Origin: Dechloromonas denitrificans | GTDB taxonomy: Bacteria; Pseudomonadota; Gammaproteobacteria; Burkholderiales; Rhodocyclaceae | Length of the DNA stretch: 64,000 bases | Direction: 5' to 3' | Assembly (NCBI RefSeq): GCF_020510685.1 | Contig: NZ_CP075185.1 | Location: forward strand, 3,472,001-3,536,000 | Shown: one piece after another, positions 25,197 through 34,978 of the stretch | Position numbering within the stretch: position 1 is the first letter of the stretch | Layout of the letters: the number at the start of each line of letters is the position of its first letter | Position numbers and translations under genes: made by a program | The notes under the pieces: generated by a model | The model's database searches: none | The model's input: the letters and a program-made list of their open reading frames with translations, nothing else | What the model was told of the DNA's origin: nothing

Positions 25197-26609
25197 ATGA
25201 TCCGAGCGTCTGCACTCCTAGCATCTTGCCTCGTTGCCACCGGCTGCGGCACCGCCCTCAAGGTAACGCGAGTGGATCCGAAGGATCCGAAAACCTTCGT
25301 CGGCGCTCCCTTCTCGCTGATGCATACGCGCTACCGCGTCGAGGTGACCCGCCAGGTTGCCGGCTGCGGACCCAACATGACCGCGTTAATGAAGGCCGAG
25401 GTCAAGGTCACAGAAAGTGCGCCCGATCCCGCCCAACAATTTGTTCTGGACACGAACGGTCTGGCCGGCTGGTTCAAGACGAGCGACGTCAAGCTGACCT
25501 ACCATCCCTCGGGGGCCGTAGCGTCGCTCAACGCCACTGTTGAAGATCACACTGCAGAGGTGATTGCCAATGCCGCTGCGACGGTGGTCAAAGCCATATC
25601 GATCAGTGCTGCTGCTGGCGGCGCCCCAGTCGGCGGAGCTCTGGCGGAGGCCTGCAACGCCAAAACCGTCGACGCGCTGGCCCAGATCAAGAAGCTGAAG
25701 CCTGGCGTGAACGCAGCTACCGCTGTGGTCGATGCGCTTACTACCGACATCAAGAATCTCTTGGCTAAGGTCGCTGCCGCATCCGGCAACGCCGACGAAG
25801 CGACCAAAAAGCTCTTGTCCCAGCGCTACGACAGCCTGGTCCTAGCCAACGAGGATTTGAAGGATAAGAGCACTGCGCTGGACAAGGCCCTCAAGGTCGT
25901 CACCTATACCGAGACCCTGGTTTGGCCGCCGAATGGCAACACTTGGACGCAGGTATTCCCGCTGCCGGATGGAGTCTTCAAGCGCTGGGGCAACGTGGAC
26001 GATGATGAGAAGAATCGGATGCAGTTTGCCGTAACGCTGGCTCTCGGCGGAATGGGTGCAACCGGCCGGGCCGATTCACCCGCAACGCCGACAGCCGTTC
26101 AGCCGGATCTCGGGCTTCCGTACCGTATGCCGCTCGCCGGGCGCCTGGACGTTTGTGCGGGGGCGGCCTGTACCGCCAGCGATGTTCCTCTCACCCGTAG
26201 TGACGGGGCAGTCTTGCAACTTGGACCCGTCTATTACTTCCCCTGTGTCAGCGGTTCGTTCACGAACGTCAATTGCGCGTTCGAACTGACGGAGAACGGC
26301 TTAGTAAAATCCATGGGGTCGAGCCAGAAAGCGGCACCCGCTGCGGGCGCAACGGCAGCCCTTAAGGATCTGGCGACCCAGGCGGCTACGGCGCAGGACA
26401 CCTGGAGCACGCGGGATACCAAGCGGCTGCAAGCCAAAACGGCCGCATTGAAGGCAGAGGCCGACTTCGTTACCGCCGCGGCCACCTTGACCGATGCCTC
26501 ACAGATGGCCATGCTCAAGACCCAGGCTGATTTGATGAATGCGCAACGGGCGCAGATCGAGGCCGAAGCAGCACTCAATGCCGCAATGAGCAAGGCGGGG
26601 AAGCTCTGA
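25197..26609 (+). CDS. Predicted lipoprotein of unknown function, paired with a papain-like protease
   Basis: 470 residues. The N-terminus is a lipoprotein signal, MIRASALLASCLVATGC, with C17 as the lipidated residue, so the protein should sit on a membrane facing the periplasm. The middle contains an alanine-rich helical region (about 115-235) and the end (about 390-470) is a long alanine/lysine helix likely to form a coiled coil. I recognise no catalytic motif. Its stop codon overlaps the start of the C1-type protease gene, which argues that the two proteins work together. The sequence is GC-rich like the chromosome, unlike the kinase operon further on. Confidence 0.75.
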   Translation: MIRASALLASCLVATGCGTALKVTRVDPKDPKTFVGAPFSLMHTRYRVEVTRQVAGCGPNMTALMKAEVKVTESAPDPAQQFVLDTNGLAGWFKTSDVKLTYHPSGAVASLNATVEDHTAEVIANAAATVVKAISISAAAGGAPVGGALAEACNAKTVDALAQIKKLKPGVNAATAVVDALTTDIKNLLAKVAAASGNADEATKKLLSQRYDSLVLANEDLKDKSTALDKALKVVTYTETLVWPPNGNTWTQVFPLPDGVFKRWGNVDDDEKNRMQFAVTLALGGMGATGRADSPATPTAVQPDLGLPYRMPLAGRLDVCAGAACTASDVPLTRSDGAVLQLGPVYYFPCVSGSFTNVNCAFELTENGLVKSMGSSQKAAPAAGATAALKDLATQAATAQDTWSTRDTKRLQAKTAALKAEADFVTAAATLTDASQMAMLKTQADLMNAQRAQIEAEAALNAAMSKAGKL

Positions 26610-27388
26610 TGGCCACCAAAAAATCCGCGTCCGAAGCGTGGCACGTCAAGACCAGCAAAGTTCCGCACGCGCTGCTCCGAGCGCTGCCAAGTTTCCAGGC
26701 GCCTCCGGATGCACTGCCGGTCAGTAGTTCCCGCCTCTTCAGCCTGCTTGCTGATGCACCGGGGGCTCCCGGTACCGCCGTCGTGGATTGGCGCACCAGC
26801 GGTGCGCTGTCGCCACCAGCCTATCAAGGCCCTTACAACACTTGTACGTCGTTCGCTGTGGTCGCCGCTATCGAGGCGCTTCACTATCTGAAGATGCGGA
26901 CGCGCATTCAGTTGTCGGCTGGCTTCATTCATACCTGCTTACTGGAGCGTGACTACTCCACTGGCGCCGGTCCACGCGAGGCTGTTGATGCCGTCTGTGC
27001 GCATGGCGTGGCCTATGGATTTCCGGGGGATTACCCATTCCCCCCCAATCAGTGCATCGCGAAAAACCTGTACCCCGTGCGACAACGCGTTCGGCTTACA
27101 GGCGCCAACGATGCAATGTTGGCGATCGCAAACCATGGCCCCGTCGTGGCCGACATGTTCATCGATCCTGCTTTCGTCAATCTTCCAGCGGGGCGTATCT
27201 ATTCCCACCAGGAATCCCCACAGTCGCGGCTGCATACCGTATGCGTCGTCGGATACGATCAGCCCCAAGCTTGCTGGATCATCGCCAATAGCTTCGGAAA
27301 TCGCTGGGGGGATGCAGGCTTTGGCCGCATCGCATTCGGGTCCGGTGGCTTGCTGGATCAGCGGGGTGGCTGGCAACTGATCCTCTAG
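26609..27388 (+). CDS. C1 (papain-like) cysteine peptidase
   Basis: 259 residues; its ATG overlaps the stop of the lipoprotein gene (TGATG). Papain signature: Q73 and C79 six residues apart (YQGPYNTCTSFAVVAAIE), catalytic H209 (LHTVCVVGYD) and N227 (IIANSFGNRWGDAGFGRI). There is no signal peptide or propeptide of usual size, so it would act in the cytosol unless exported otherwise, although its partner carries a lipoprotein signal. Stand-alone bacterial papain-like proteases next to defence genes could act as effector proteases. Substrate is unknown. Confidence 0.85.
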   Translation: MATKKSASEAWHVKTSKVPHALLRALPSFQAPPDALPVSSSRLFSLLADAPGAPGTAVVDWRTSGALSPPAYQGPYNTCTSFAVVAAIEALHYLKMRTRIQLSAGFIHTCLLERDYSTGAGPREAVDAVCAHGVAYGFPGDYPFPPNQCIAKNLYPVRQRVRLTGANDAMLAIANHGPVVADMFIDPAFVNLPAGRIYSHQESPQSRLHTVCVVGYDQPQACWIIANSFGNRWGDAGFGRIAFGSGGLLDQRGGWQLIL

Positions 27389-27591
27389 CGTTCATGATAG
27401 CCCCTCCCTTAAACGATATATAGAGGCCAGAGCACCGCCTTAAGCGCTCTCCGGATCGGAAAATGGGGACCGCGTGAAACAGGTGCTTCTCTTCGCAGCT
27501 CGACCAGGATGAGACATTGCTCTGACCGCCGCGTGGCAACCGAGGTGTCTGCAGCGGGGCTAACTCAGCCTCTCAAGCTTTTCAACAGCGG

Positions 27592-28491
27592 CTATTCAGC
27601 CTGGTGCGTCTCCACCGGTGGAGGATATGCTGACGCTTCAGCGATTTCACTCGATATGGCCGCCGAGGCCACGGCAAGCAAAAACATGGCGTCGCCTCGG
27701 CTATATGACTGCTGTGCACCAGCGTGATCCACATGGTGCGCGAGATGAGCATAGTGGTATGCCGCCTCTCTCACGAGCAATTCCCGCTCGTGCTTTGTCA
27801 TGGTTTTTCGGGCAGCCTTACAGAATTTGTCGAGCGCTCCTGAGCTCTTGTCCTGCTGCCCAAGCACCTTCCGAACGCCCTCAAGTGCCTGCCGGCAGCG
27901 TGCTACCACGCTATCGTAGCGCCCCCCCAGCAAATCCCCATGAGCGTGCCGAACAAGTTCTGTAACGGGACGCAATTTATGTCCTAATTCCGCTTTTGGC
28001 AGTTCAACACCGATAACCAAGATATCCGCGTAATCGAGTTGCTGCAGTACCCGAGCCCAATCGCTGATAGTGGCCTCATAAGAAAAATCCTCGCGAGCCC
28101 ACTGGCTATCTCTTTCTCCGCGCGCCTCGCCAGAGACAGTTACGCGGAAATATAAACCACCGCCGTTTCTAAGCGCCTCCAGAGCAAATAGTTGCTGCTC
28201 GCTAAGATTAAGCAGAAATTGGATACATTGCCTTTGGGTAATCTCTTTTGTCTCCAGCGGCAAAGGCGTTTCAGGCAATGCATAGCCGATCCGCTTAAGA
28301 TTTTCACGATTAGCGCCGACTGAGATGTCCGCCCGCAGGTTGCCCAGAACTGCTTTCCCGTCGGCAGGTTCCCAATTCGGCAAATTAAATTCGAGACTGA
28401 AGTTGAGCTGGTAACAACCGACTCCCTGCACACCAAAGATATCCAACACTTTGGCGTCAGCGATAGTGCGGCTTTTGTATGTCAAACCCAA
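27592..28491 (-). CDS. Hypothetical protein, downstream member of the TerB-ATPase-helicase operon
   Basis: 299 residues, not recognised. The first about 170 residues look beta-rich (KVLDIFGVQGVGCYQLNFSLEF, GGLYFRVTVSGEA). The C-terminal about 120 residues are helical with histidine-rich stretches (VRHAHGDLLGGRYDSVVARCRQ; HYAHLAHHVDHAG), which loosely resemble HEPN-like bundles, but no R-x4-6-H motif is clear. It lies 114 bp downstream of the helicase gene on the same strand and is the last gene of that group. It is convergent with the protease gene. It is likely a component of the same system, by position only. Confidence 0.65.
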   Translation of the reverse strand: MGLTYKSRTIADAKVLDIFGVQGVGCYQLNFSLEFNLPNWEPADGKAVLGNLRADISVGANRENLKRIGYALPETPLPLETKEITQRQCIQFLLNLSEQQLFALEALRNGGGLYFRVTVSGEARGERDSQWAREDFSYEATISDWARVLQQLDYADILVIGVELPKAELGHKLRPVTELVRHAHGDLLGGRYDSVVARCRQALEGVRKVLGQQDKSSGALDKFCKAARKTMTKHERELLVREAAYHYAHLAHHVDHAGAQQSYSRGDAMFLLAVASAAISSEIAEASAYPPPVETHQAE

Positions 28492-28605
28492 GTTGATTTC
28501 CTCCTATGCGGCGAGTAGCTAGATTCGGTAGTTATGTGTTTTCGACCGAGCTATGAATTATCCGCTCTCAGTCTGCTGTCGAGTTGCGCATCACGAAAGC
28601 AATCA

Positions 28606-30837
28606 CTAGCACGCAATGCTGCGTGCCACATCCCTAGCGCCAACAAAATCCAAACAAAGCGACGCAAACGAGCGACGCGCTATAGCCTCAGGCATCGCCC
28701 AATCCCACTTTTCGCGCAGAATATTCTTGGCATCCGTGAGCAGAAAATCAGGATCAATATTCTCTAGTTCAGCGATTTCGCGCAGAGCATCCAGAACGCG
28801 GCCCTTGGAACTGCCCGTGATGTTAATCACCAACCCTTCGTTGCTTGCCTGCAGACCAGATCGAATGAGCAGCAACCCCAAGGCGTCATTAACCCAGTCG
28901 CCACGCCAAGTGAGCAGACAAACTTCGTTACCCTGTTCCAAGGCTTGATTAGCATCCAGTCCTGCACGCTGATAATAGCTCTGCCCCTCCTCCAATAGCG
29001 TCCGAGCTCCTTCATCGAGAAATGGCACCTTATCAGCGGCCGCTAGGACTGCCCGCATTTCCTGCCGGACTCGGTCATGCACCATTGCTCCGCTGCCATC
29101 GAAGGCCGGTGGCGCCCCACCTTGGTCCGGAGCGACCACAATGAGCTTCTTGTCGCCGTCCACCTCCAAGACCCGCCAACGACGGCCCGCAAAGATGATC
29201 CGCTGTTCCGGCACGAGAGGCCGGCTCACGGGCAGTGAGCCCAGCGCCTTGCCGTCGCAGACCAGGCGGAACTCTTCATCGCTGGAGAATGCGGCAAAGA
29301 ATTCGTAGTGATTGACGAGCTTCTCACCGAGCTCTCCATGCAGGAGAAGGCCGGAACTGTCCTGGATTAGAAGACGCAGTTCCCCCATACGCTTCAATAG
29401 CAGAAGAAAATCTTCCCGCGACAATCTCTCAAACGCCCCCCCTTCAGCAGCCAACGTCCCCCATAGTTCGCGGACATGCGCACCGCCACGCTCAGCGATG
29501 ATCGAGAGTATTTGCTGGACCAGGGTTGAGCCATGTATGCCGCCGACCCGAGGGGGTTCAAACCACCCGCCGATCAACAAGCGGATCATGGCCACCGATT
29601 GCACCAAGCCTTCCCGCAGGCTATCCGAGATGCTGGACTTCGGCCCCAGGGCAGGTTCGATGCAGTAGCTACGGAGAATCGCAGGCTCTCCCTTTCGGCG
29701 TCCCGATCGGCCGAGCCGTTGCCGGAGGCTCGCGACTGACGGCGGCGGGCCGACCTGGCAGATGCTCTTGACCGAGCCGATATCGATTCCCAGCTCCAAG
29801 GTCGTCGTGCAGATCGCCGTCGCCGGGCGAGTTCCTTCCTTCAAAGCCCGCTCCGCCTCCTCCCGATAATCCTTGGCCAAACTGCCATGGTGCGCCCAGA
29901 ATTCATTGGGAACGCTCTCCCGTTCGCAGTGACGACGTAGCAAGTCGGCGTAAATCTCAACCGAGCGCCGGCTGTTGGGGAACACTAGGTTGTTCGAAGC
30001 GCGCAGCACTTTGTAGAGGTGGGCCGCCACCGCCACCACGCTGCCGGGCACCACGTCTTCCAACTCCGGATTCTCTAGCTCTGGTTCGCTTTCGATCCGC
30101 GGCGGTGTTTCCGTATAGCCTTTCAACAAGATCTTCAGTTCCTGGCCGCCGCTTTGGGACACGATCAAGTGCACTCTGTCGCCGGCCGACGGGCGCAGAA
30201 AGCTCGCTGCCAATCCCATGTCACCCAAGGTGGCCGACAAGCCCACGCGAGGCACTGGATGGCCCGCCACCCGCTCGACCCGACGCAGCAACGACTGCAG
30301 TTGCTTGCCACGCTCCGATCCAATGAAGGCGTGCAACTCATCGACCACGATATATCGAAGCCCGGCCATAAGCCCGGGCATGGCCGAACCGCGCATGACG
30401 AACAGGGCCTCGAGCGATTCCGGGGTAATCAGCAGGATACCCTGGGGATACTTGAGAAATTGATGCTTGCGGTTGGCCGCGACATCGCCGTGCCAACCGA
30501 CGACTGGCACCTCTAAGGACTCACACAGGTTGTTCAGCCGGCCCCACTGGTCGTTGATCAATGCCTTCAGGGGGCTGATGTAGAGGACCGAGCCGATGTC
30601 CGGCTCATCGCGCAGCAAATGTGTCAGAATCGGAAAAAAAGCCGCCTCTGTTTTACCTGCCGCCGTAGCGGCTGCCACAATCACGTCCCGGTCGGCATCG
30701 ATGAGGGCAGAAATCGCCTGTTCCTGGGCATCCCGCAACGTGGTCCAGCCTTCGCTCCAGATCCAGCGTTGGATACGCTCGTCGAGCAGGGAGAACCCTT
30801 GCGAATCAGAGCTGGAAGCTGGCGAACTCGTCATCAT
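28606..30837 (-). CDS. Lhr-like superfamily 2 DEAD/H helicase (BrxHI-like)
   Basis: 743 residues from the ATG at 30837, which lies inside the end of the upstream ATPase gene (about 30-bp overlap); the longer open frame further upstream is only a shadow of that gene. Helicase motifs: TAAGKT (58-63), LKALINDQ, DELH (166-169), GLSATLGD, TTTLELGIDIG and QRLGRSGRRKGE. The C-terminal half is a winged-helix/Lhr-core-like region. Such helicases accompany the BrxD ATPase in some BREX-type systems. Here they sit with a TerB protein and without BREX core genes (pglX, pglZ, brxC), so this is a different, smaller system. Confidence 0.88.
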   Translation of the reverse strand: MMTSSPASSSDSQGFSLLDERIQRWIWSEGWTTLRDAQEQAISALIDADRDVIVAAATAAGKTEAAFFPILTHLLRDEPDIGSVLYISPLKALINDQWGRLNNLCESLEVPVVGWHGDVAANRKHQFLKYPQGILLITPESLEALFVMRGSAMPGLMAGLRYIVVDELHAFIGSERGKQLQSLLRRVERVAGHPVPRVGLSATLGDMGLAASFLRPSAGDRVHLIVSQSGGQELKILLKGYTETPPRIESEPELENPELEDVVPGSVVAVAAHLYKVLRASNNLVFPNSRRSVEIYADLLRRHCERESVPNEFWAHHGSLAKDYREEAERALKEGTRPATAICTTTLELGIDIGSVKSICQVGPPPSVASLRQRLGRSGRRKGEPAILRSYCIEPALGPKSSISDSLREGLVQSVAMIRLLIGGWFEPPRVGGIHGSTLVQQILSIIAERGGAHVRELWGTLAAEGGAFERLSREDFLLLLKRMGELRLLIQDSSGLLLHGELGEKLVNHYEFFAAFSSDEEFRLVCDGKALGSLPVSRPLVPEQRIIFAGRRWRVLEVDGDKKLIVVAPDQGGAPPAFDGSGAMVHDRVRQEMRAVLAAADKVPFLDEGARTLLEEGQSYYQRAGLDANQALEQGNEVCLLTWRGDWVNDALGLLLIRSGLQASNEGLVINITGSSKGRVLDALREIAELENIDPDFLLTDAKNILREKWDWAMPEAIARRSFASLCLDFVGARDVARSIAC

Positions 30838-32101
30838 TCTCGAGCGCCAAGTCGGCTGTCCCGCCACTGTCAGCGACCACCTCAGTAACCCCAATGAGTG
30901 CCTTCCAATCGGCGCCAGGGTTCTGCTCGAGTACTGCCAATAGGTTAATGAAGGCCGTAATCGTGGTCCGCGGCGTCCTGAAATAGGCATCTCCCAACCG
31001 CTTGGCGCAATGCTCCATGAAGGCGGGAATGGCGGGCTCCGGTAGGAGATATTGGGCGACCTCACCTGATGCATAGACATGCCGCAGTTTCTGCAGCAGG
31101 ACGAAGAAATCCTCCGGGGTGAGACTAGCCAAACGCATCACCGGACCCGAATAGTCAACCATGCCGGCCTTAGCAAAGGTGTTTTCTGCCAAGCGGGACT
31201 GCAGCGCGGCATAGCTGTAGAGCCCGCGCCGCGTGTCCATGAGGAACTCGGGTGTTCCCCCCAGCACGAACCCTAGGCCCTCGGCCGAGCCCTGCAGTGA
31301 GTCGTTCAGGATGCGCAGGATCTGCTCGTAATTGGAGTTCCTGGCCTGAGTGTTCGAAAGCTTGTAGAGATTGACCAATTCATCGAGGCAGACCATCAAG
31401 CCGCTGTAGCCTGCCAGGCGGACAAAGCGCGCCAGCAGCTTCAACTGATCATAGAAGGACGCATCGTCGATGATGGTCCGCACGCCCAGCGCCGCCCGGG
31501 CATCGGTCTTGGTAGTGAATTCGCCGCGCAGCCAGCGAATAGCGTCGGCTTTGAGTTGCTCGTTACCTTCTTCGAAGCCACGGCAGTAGGCGGCGATGAC
31601 TTCGGCAAAGTCGTAGCCATTGACCATCTCGGTCAGGTGATCGAGCCGTTGCCGGATTGCGGCCTCGGTGGTGATGCCGCCTGCCTTGGCCTCCGATTTC
31701 GCCTGCGCCACGAACTTTTCGACGATGCCAGCCAGCGCACCGCCCTCGGGTTTGGTGCGGCTGGCGAGGTTTTTGGTGAGCTCGGCGTAGAGCGAGCGTG
31801 CCTGGCCACCGGTGGCATGCAGTCGGCGATCAGGATTGAGGTCGGCGTGCATCGTGACCAGCTTCTTCTCCAGCGCAATGGCGCGAACGAGGTTCAGGAA
31901 GAAGGTCTTGCCGGAACCATACTCGCCGATGACGACCCGGAATCCGGAGCCACTATCGGCGATGCGCTCCACGTCCTTCATCAGCGCCTCCAACTCCTTG
32001 ACGCGACCAACCTGGATCAGGTGCTGGCCCGTGCGCGGCACGACGCCGGCTCTCAGGGATTGGATGACGGCATCACGGTCTTTGGCGCGGATGGTGCTCA
32101 T
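30806..32101 (-). CDS. BrxD-like P-loop ATPase (DUF2791 type)
   Basis: 431 residues from the ATG at 32101, which overlaps the stop of the TerB gene (ATGA), the usual sign of translational coupling. Walker A is GEYGSGKT (59-66) and the Walker B region is YSGLMVCLDELVNLYK; a sensor stretch FVLGGTPEF follows. The protein resembles the BrxD/DUF2791 ATPase family, STAND/AAA-like enzymes seen in type 2 and 6 BREX. It lies between the TerB protein and the helicase, so ATP-driven coupling of a membrane sensor to DNA processing is a reasonable guess. The last residues are acidic (LALENDDEFASFQL). Confidence 0.85.
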   Translation of the reverse strand: MSTIRAKDRDAVIQSLRAGVVPRTGQHLIQVGRVKELEALMKDVERIADSGSGFRVVIGEYGSGKTFFLNLVRAIALEKKLVTMHADLNPDRRLHATGGQARSLYAELTKNLASRTKPEGGALAGIVEKFVAQAKSEAKAGGITTEAAIRQRLDHLTEMVNGYDFAEVIAAYCRGFEEGNEQLKADAIRWLRGEFTTKTDARAALGVRTIIDDASFYDQLKLLARFVRLAGYSGLMVCLDELVNLYKLSNTQARNSNYEQILRILNDSLQGSAEGLGFVLGGTPEFLMDTRRGLYSYAALQSRLAENTFAKAGMVDYSGPVMRLASLTPEDFFVLLQKLRHVYASGEVAQYLLPEPAIPAFMEHCAKRLGDAYFRTPRTTITAFINLLAVLEQNPGADWKALIGVTEVVADSGGTADLALENDDEFASFQL

Positions 32102-34485
32102 AGGGGAAGTTTCTCCAGAAGCTCTTGGTTGATTTCGATGGGGTCGTCGCCTTCGGCAAGCGGCGCCTCGAACGAATCCAGCATGGTTTCGTTGATATGC
32201 TCCAGTGCTCCGTCCAGCATCAACTCCATGTCGGCCGCCATGTCGGCCAGCTCGTCTCGGGACCATACGTGCCGGCCAATCAATCGACGCAGGAAGGCGG
32301 AATGGTCTTGATCCAGGCCCAATACCCCGGACACCATCTCGGGCGCATCTTCGGCCGATGTAGCCTCGTCGACGGCCGCTTCGGCGGGCGCTTCCTCCGC
32401 AAAGACATTCGCCAGCAGCGCGGACACCGCCTCTGTTTCCTTCTGCAGCTGGGCAATACGCTCGACGTCGAGAGTAAAACCCGGGGGCTCGGCCGGTGCG
32501 ACGGAGGCACCAATGGCTGGAGCAGCCACGGACGCCCCGGTCGCAGCTTGGACATGCAGGTCGGAATAAACCTGTTGGGCTTCGATCCCCAGCATCTTGT
32601 AGACCCGCTCGAGGAACTTCACCTCCTCGGGAGTGACCTTGCCGTCGGCCTGGGTAAGATGCGCCAAGAAGCGGACGATGGAGCGCTTGGCGTCCGCCGG
32701 CAAAGGCTCCAGCTTTTTCTTGAGCGACGCTAGGGTGGCCGGCTGGTCGACTCCGAGCCGTAGATGGGCTTTGAGGCGTTTTCGGTGCGCTTCGCTCAAA
32801 TGCGCCCAGGAATCCACCTGCTTCGAAATGTGCAGTAGTTCGTGTGCCGACGCCTCGCCATCGGCCAGCGCCGCCACGCAGGCGAGGTCGAGCGTTACCG
32901 CAGCCGCTGAATAGGCCGGCCCCGTACGTACTGCCCCATCCTCCGGGTGGGTGGCGAACAACGCGACTTTTTCCTCTGCCTTCGGTGTCTTGGCGCCCGC
33001 CAAGACGTCTGGCTCCATGCCGAGGTGAAGACTCTCCAGCGCCCGGGCGAGGCCCAGTACCTTGTCGCGCGTCAAGCCACCCGCGCTCTTCAAGCGTCCG
33101 GACAGTTCGCCGAAGCTCATGAGAATCAGGCCATCACCGACTCGCTTTTTGAGATCATCGAGTTCCGCCCTTACGGGGGCCGGCCAGAGTTCGGCAGGCA
33201 GTTGCAGGAGTCCCTCCAGCGCTTGCGCCTTGTCGGGATGGCGGCCGATATACCGGCTGTAGGGATCGAGCGCGGTCGTGCATTCGTTGACCAACTCCTG
33301 CAATTTAGTGACCGGTGTCTTCACCGCTGAGACGTCAGGTAAATCCGCGATCATGCGGGTGAAATCGGAGGAGCGGAGACCGGCCGAGGCCGGTGTGTAG
33401 CCGACCTTGAGCTTGGTGCGATTAACTTTGAGGATGAAGCCTTCGCCATAGACCTCGGAGTACCTCTGCTTGAACAAGCTGGCGAACAGATCGGCGCAAC
33501 GGGTCGCAGCCGTCCGACGTGAGATGTTCGGGTCGGCCTGTGCCCATGCCAAAGCCCAGTCGGCGGGTACCGGCTTCTGGTCGACCGCCAGCTGTCCGAG
33601 ACCAACGCGTAGTGCCAAGGGAAGAACAAAAGAGTATTCCGTGATGATTGGCGGCTGTCCGAGATACGACCTTTCGCTGACTCCGTCGGAAACTATATAG
33701 CTCAGGAATTGGCTCGCGTAATTCCGGAACGAGTGATTGCCGCCGTAGATATCCAACAACCCCTGAACTTCGGCTGCAATGGCCGGGATATCCGCCTTGG
33801 CAACAGGATCAGTCTGCGTATCCAAGAGGACTCGGCGTTCCAATCCATAGAAGAAGAGAAAGACGTAGCCGATGTTGGCCTGCGGCGCATTGCGTTCGCT
33901 GGAATGCCACTGCAGATAGCCCTTTCGGGCATCCGGCGAAATGCTCGAGTAGCTGGGCCAGTAATCGGTCAGCGCCAAACTGATGTCGACATCAGCGGTG
34001 GAGACCTTGAGGCTCGGGTTGATCAGGGCAGGATCGACATCGTAGTAACCCGACTTCAGACCGGTGCCGACATAGATCATTCCTCCCGGAATAGTGACTC
34101 CGGCGACAGTGACGGTTTCCCCACCCGGGATCCAGCGTGCTTTTGCCTGAGCACCGGCCGGCGGCGTCGGGATTCGGTATTCATCGCTGCCAGACGTTCT
34201 GGTAAGGCTAACAGTGGCAAATACCTCGGATTGCTTGGCGCTGTTGGTGGAAGCTCCGGCTTGAGGTGCAACAGATCGTGCAGGCGTGGTTGTCCGGGCT
34301 TGAACCGGCGCTGGCTTAGGCAGAACGGCGGTGTCCTTGGTTTTCGTGAATTTCAGGACGATCCAGACGACAATCGCCAAGACAATGAGGCCGATCCAGA
34401 TCTCTTTGGGGACTGAGGCCAGGAGCCCGATGATGAGGGCCGCCCCTACAAGCAATCCACTCCCTGCTGAACTCTTCTTCGCCAC
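32098..34485 (-). CDS. TerB-domain membrane protein (TerB-N / TerB / TerB-C)
   Basis: 795 residues and the first gene of the operon. Two hydrophobic segments at about 9-25 and 29-45 anchor it in the membrane, followed by a proline-rich linker. A TerB-N region (IPGGMIYVG...) spans roughly 110-330; a TerB core lies around 555-680 (DLACVAALADGEASAHELLHI, LAHLTQADGKVTPEEVKFLE), with the paired acidic metal-binding-type residues of the family; a TerB-C region follows (LDVERIAQLQKETEAVSALL). TerB domains are linked to tellurite resistance and predicted stress or phage-response complexes with helicases and ATPases. Here it probably tethers the ATPase and helicase to the membrane. Confidence 0.8.
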   Translation of the reverse strand: MAKKSSAGSGLLVGAALIIGLLASVPKEIWIGLIVLAIVVWIVLKFTKTKDTAVLPKPAPVQARTTTPARSVAPQAGASTNSAKQSEVFATVSLTRTSGSDEYRIPTPPAGAQAKARWIPGGETVTVAGVTIPGGMIYVGTGLKSGYYDVDPALINPSLKVSTADVDISLALTDYWPSYSSISPDARKGYLQWHSSERNAPQANIGYVFLFFYGLERRVLLDTQTDPVAKADIPAIAAEVQGLLDIYGGNHSFRNYASQFLSYIVSDGVSERSYLGQPPIITEYSFVLPLALRVGLGQLAVDQKPVPADWALAWAQADPNISRRTAATRCADLFASLFKQRYSEVYGEGFILKVNRTKLKVGYTPASAGLRSSDFTRMIADLPDVSAVKTPVTKLQELVNECTTALDPYSRYIGRHPDKAQALEGLLQLPAELWPAPVRAELDDLKKRVGDGLILMSFGELSGRLKSAGGLTRDKVLGLARALESLHLGMEPDVLAGAKTPKAEEKVALFATHPEDGAVRTGPAYSAAAVTLDLACVAALADGEASAHELLHISKQVDSWAHLSEAHRKRLKAHLRLGVDQPATLASLKKKLEPLPADAKRSIVRFLAHLTQADGKVTPEEVKFLERVYKMLGIEAQQVYSDLHVQAATGASVAAPAIGASVAPAEPPGFTLDVERIAQLQKETEAVSALLANVFAEEAPAEAAVDEATSAEDAPEMVSGVLGLDQDHSAFLRRLIGRHVWSRDELADMAADMELMLDGALEHINETMLDSFEAPLAEGDDPIEINQELLEKLPL

Positions 34486-34729
34486 GATGCGTCCGCGCCT
34501 CCTATTAGCTTATCACTTCCACACAGGCATGATCGTATGTCGCTTGGCATGACTAGGCAATATTCATAATTATCGCTCTAACAGAGACCGATCTGAAAAT
34601 ACCGATTCGCAATCGGGTTGTCCTGCTTTTTGGAGCTCCCTCAGGCAAGAAGCCCGACCCACACAAAAACCGCCGATACCCACATGGGCATCGGCAGTCA
34701 CAGACAGATCGTTCAATCTCATTTCTGAG

Positions 34730-34978
34730 CTAATCTGCCATGACCTCTTCCCGAACCTGATCAACGATACCAATCCGGCTGAACAACTCGGCGAAGGTGT
34801 CGAGCTTAATGACCCGGAAGAGCTTCACCCCGGCTATGTTGAAGGCCACCGAAGTGTCGTGAGTGGTGTAGGTCACGGTCGACACCAGATCATAGGCCGG
34901 CGCCAGCAGCGGACGCAGCGGGTTGTCTTAGATGAGTGCCCAGTTCTTGATGTAGGCGTCGCCGATCAATTTAGTGCG
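34730..34978 (-). pseudogene. hipA-like kinase C-terminal remnant
   Basis: Reading the minus strand gives LIGDAYIKNWALI, a stop (at 34928-34930), then DNPLRPLLAPAYDLVST and a tail ending EEVMAD-stop (34730-34732), all in one frame. This matches the end of HipA toxins, where the first part is usually GNxDxHLKNWSL and the second LAPAYDxVST. The upstream two thirds are missing and no hipB is present, so it is a decayed fragment. It lies in the 716 bp between the TerB operon and the kinase operon; the rest of that gap shows nothing else of note. Confidence 0.75.

Noticed and set aside
28606..32101. A BREX system, suggested by BrxD-like and Lhr-like genes
   Set aside because: No pglX, pglZ, brxC, brxA or brxB homologue lies in the window; a TerB gene leads the operon instead.
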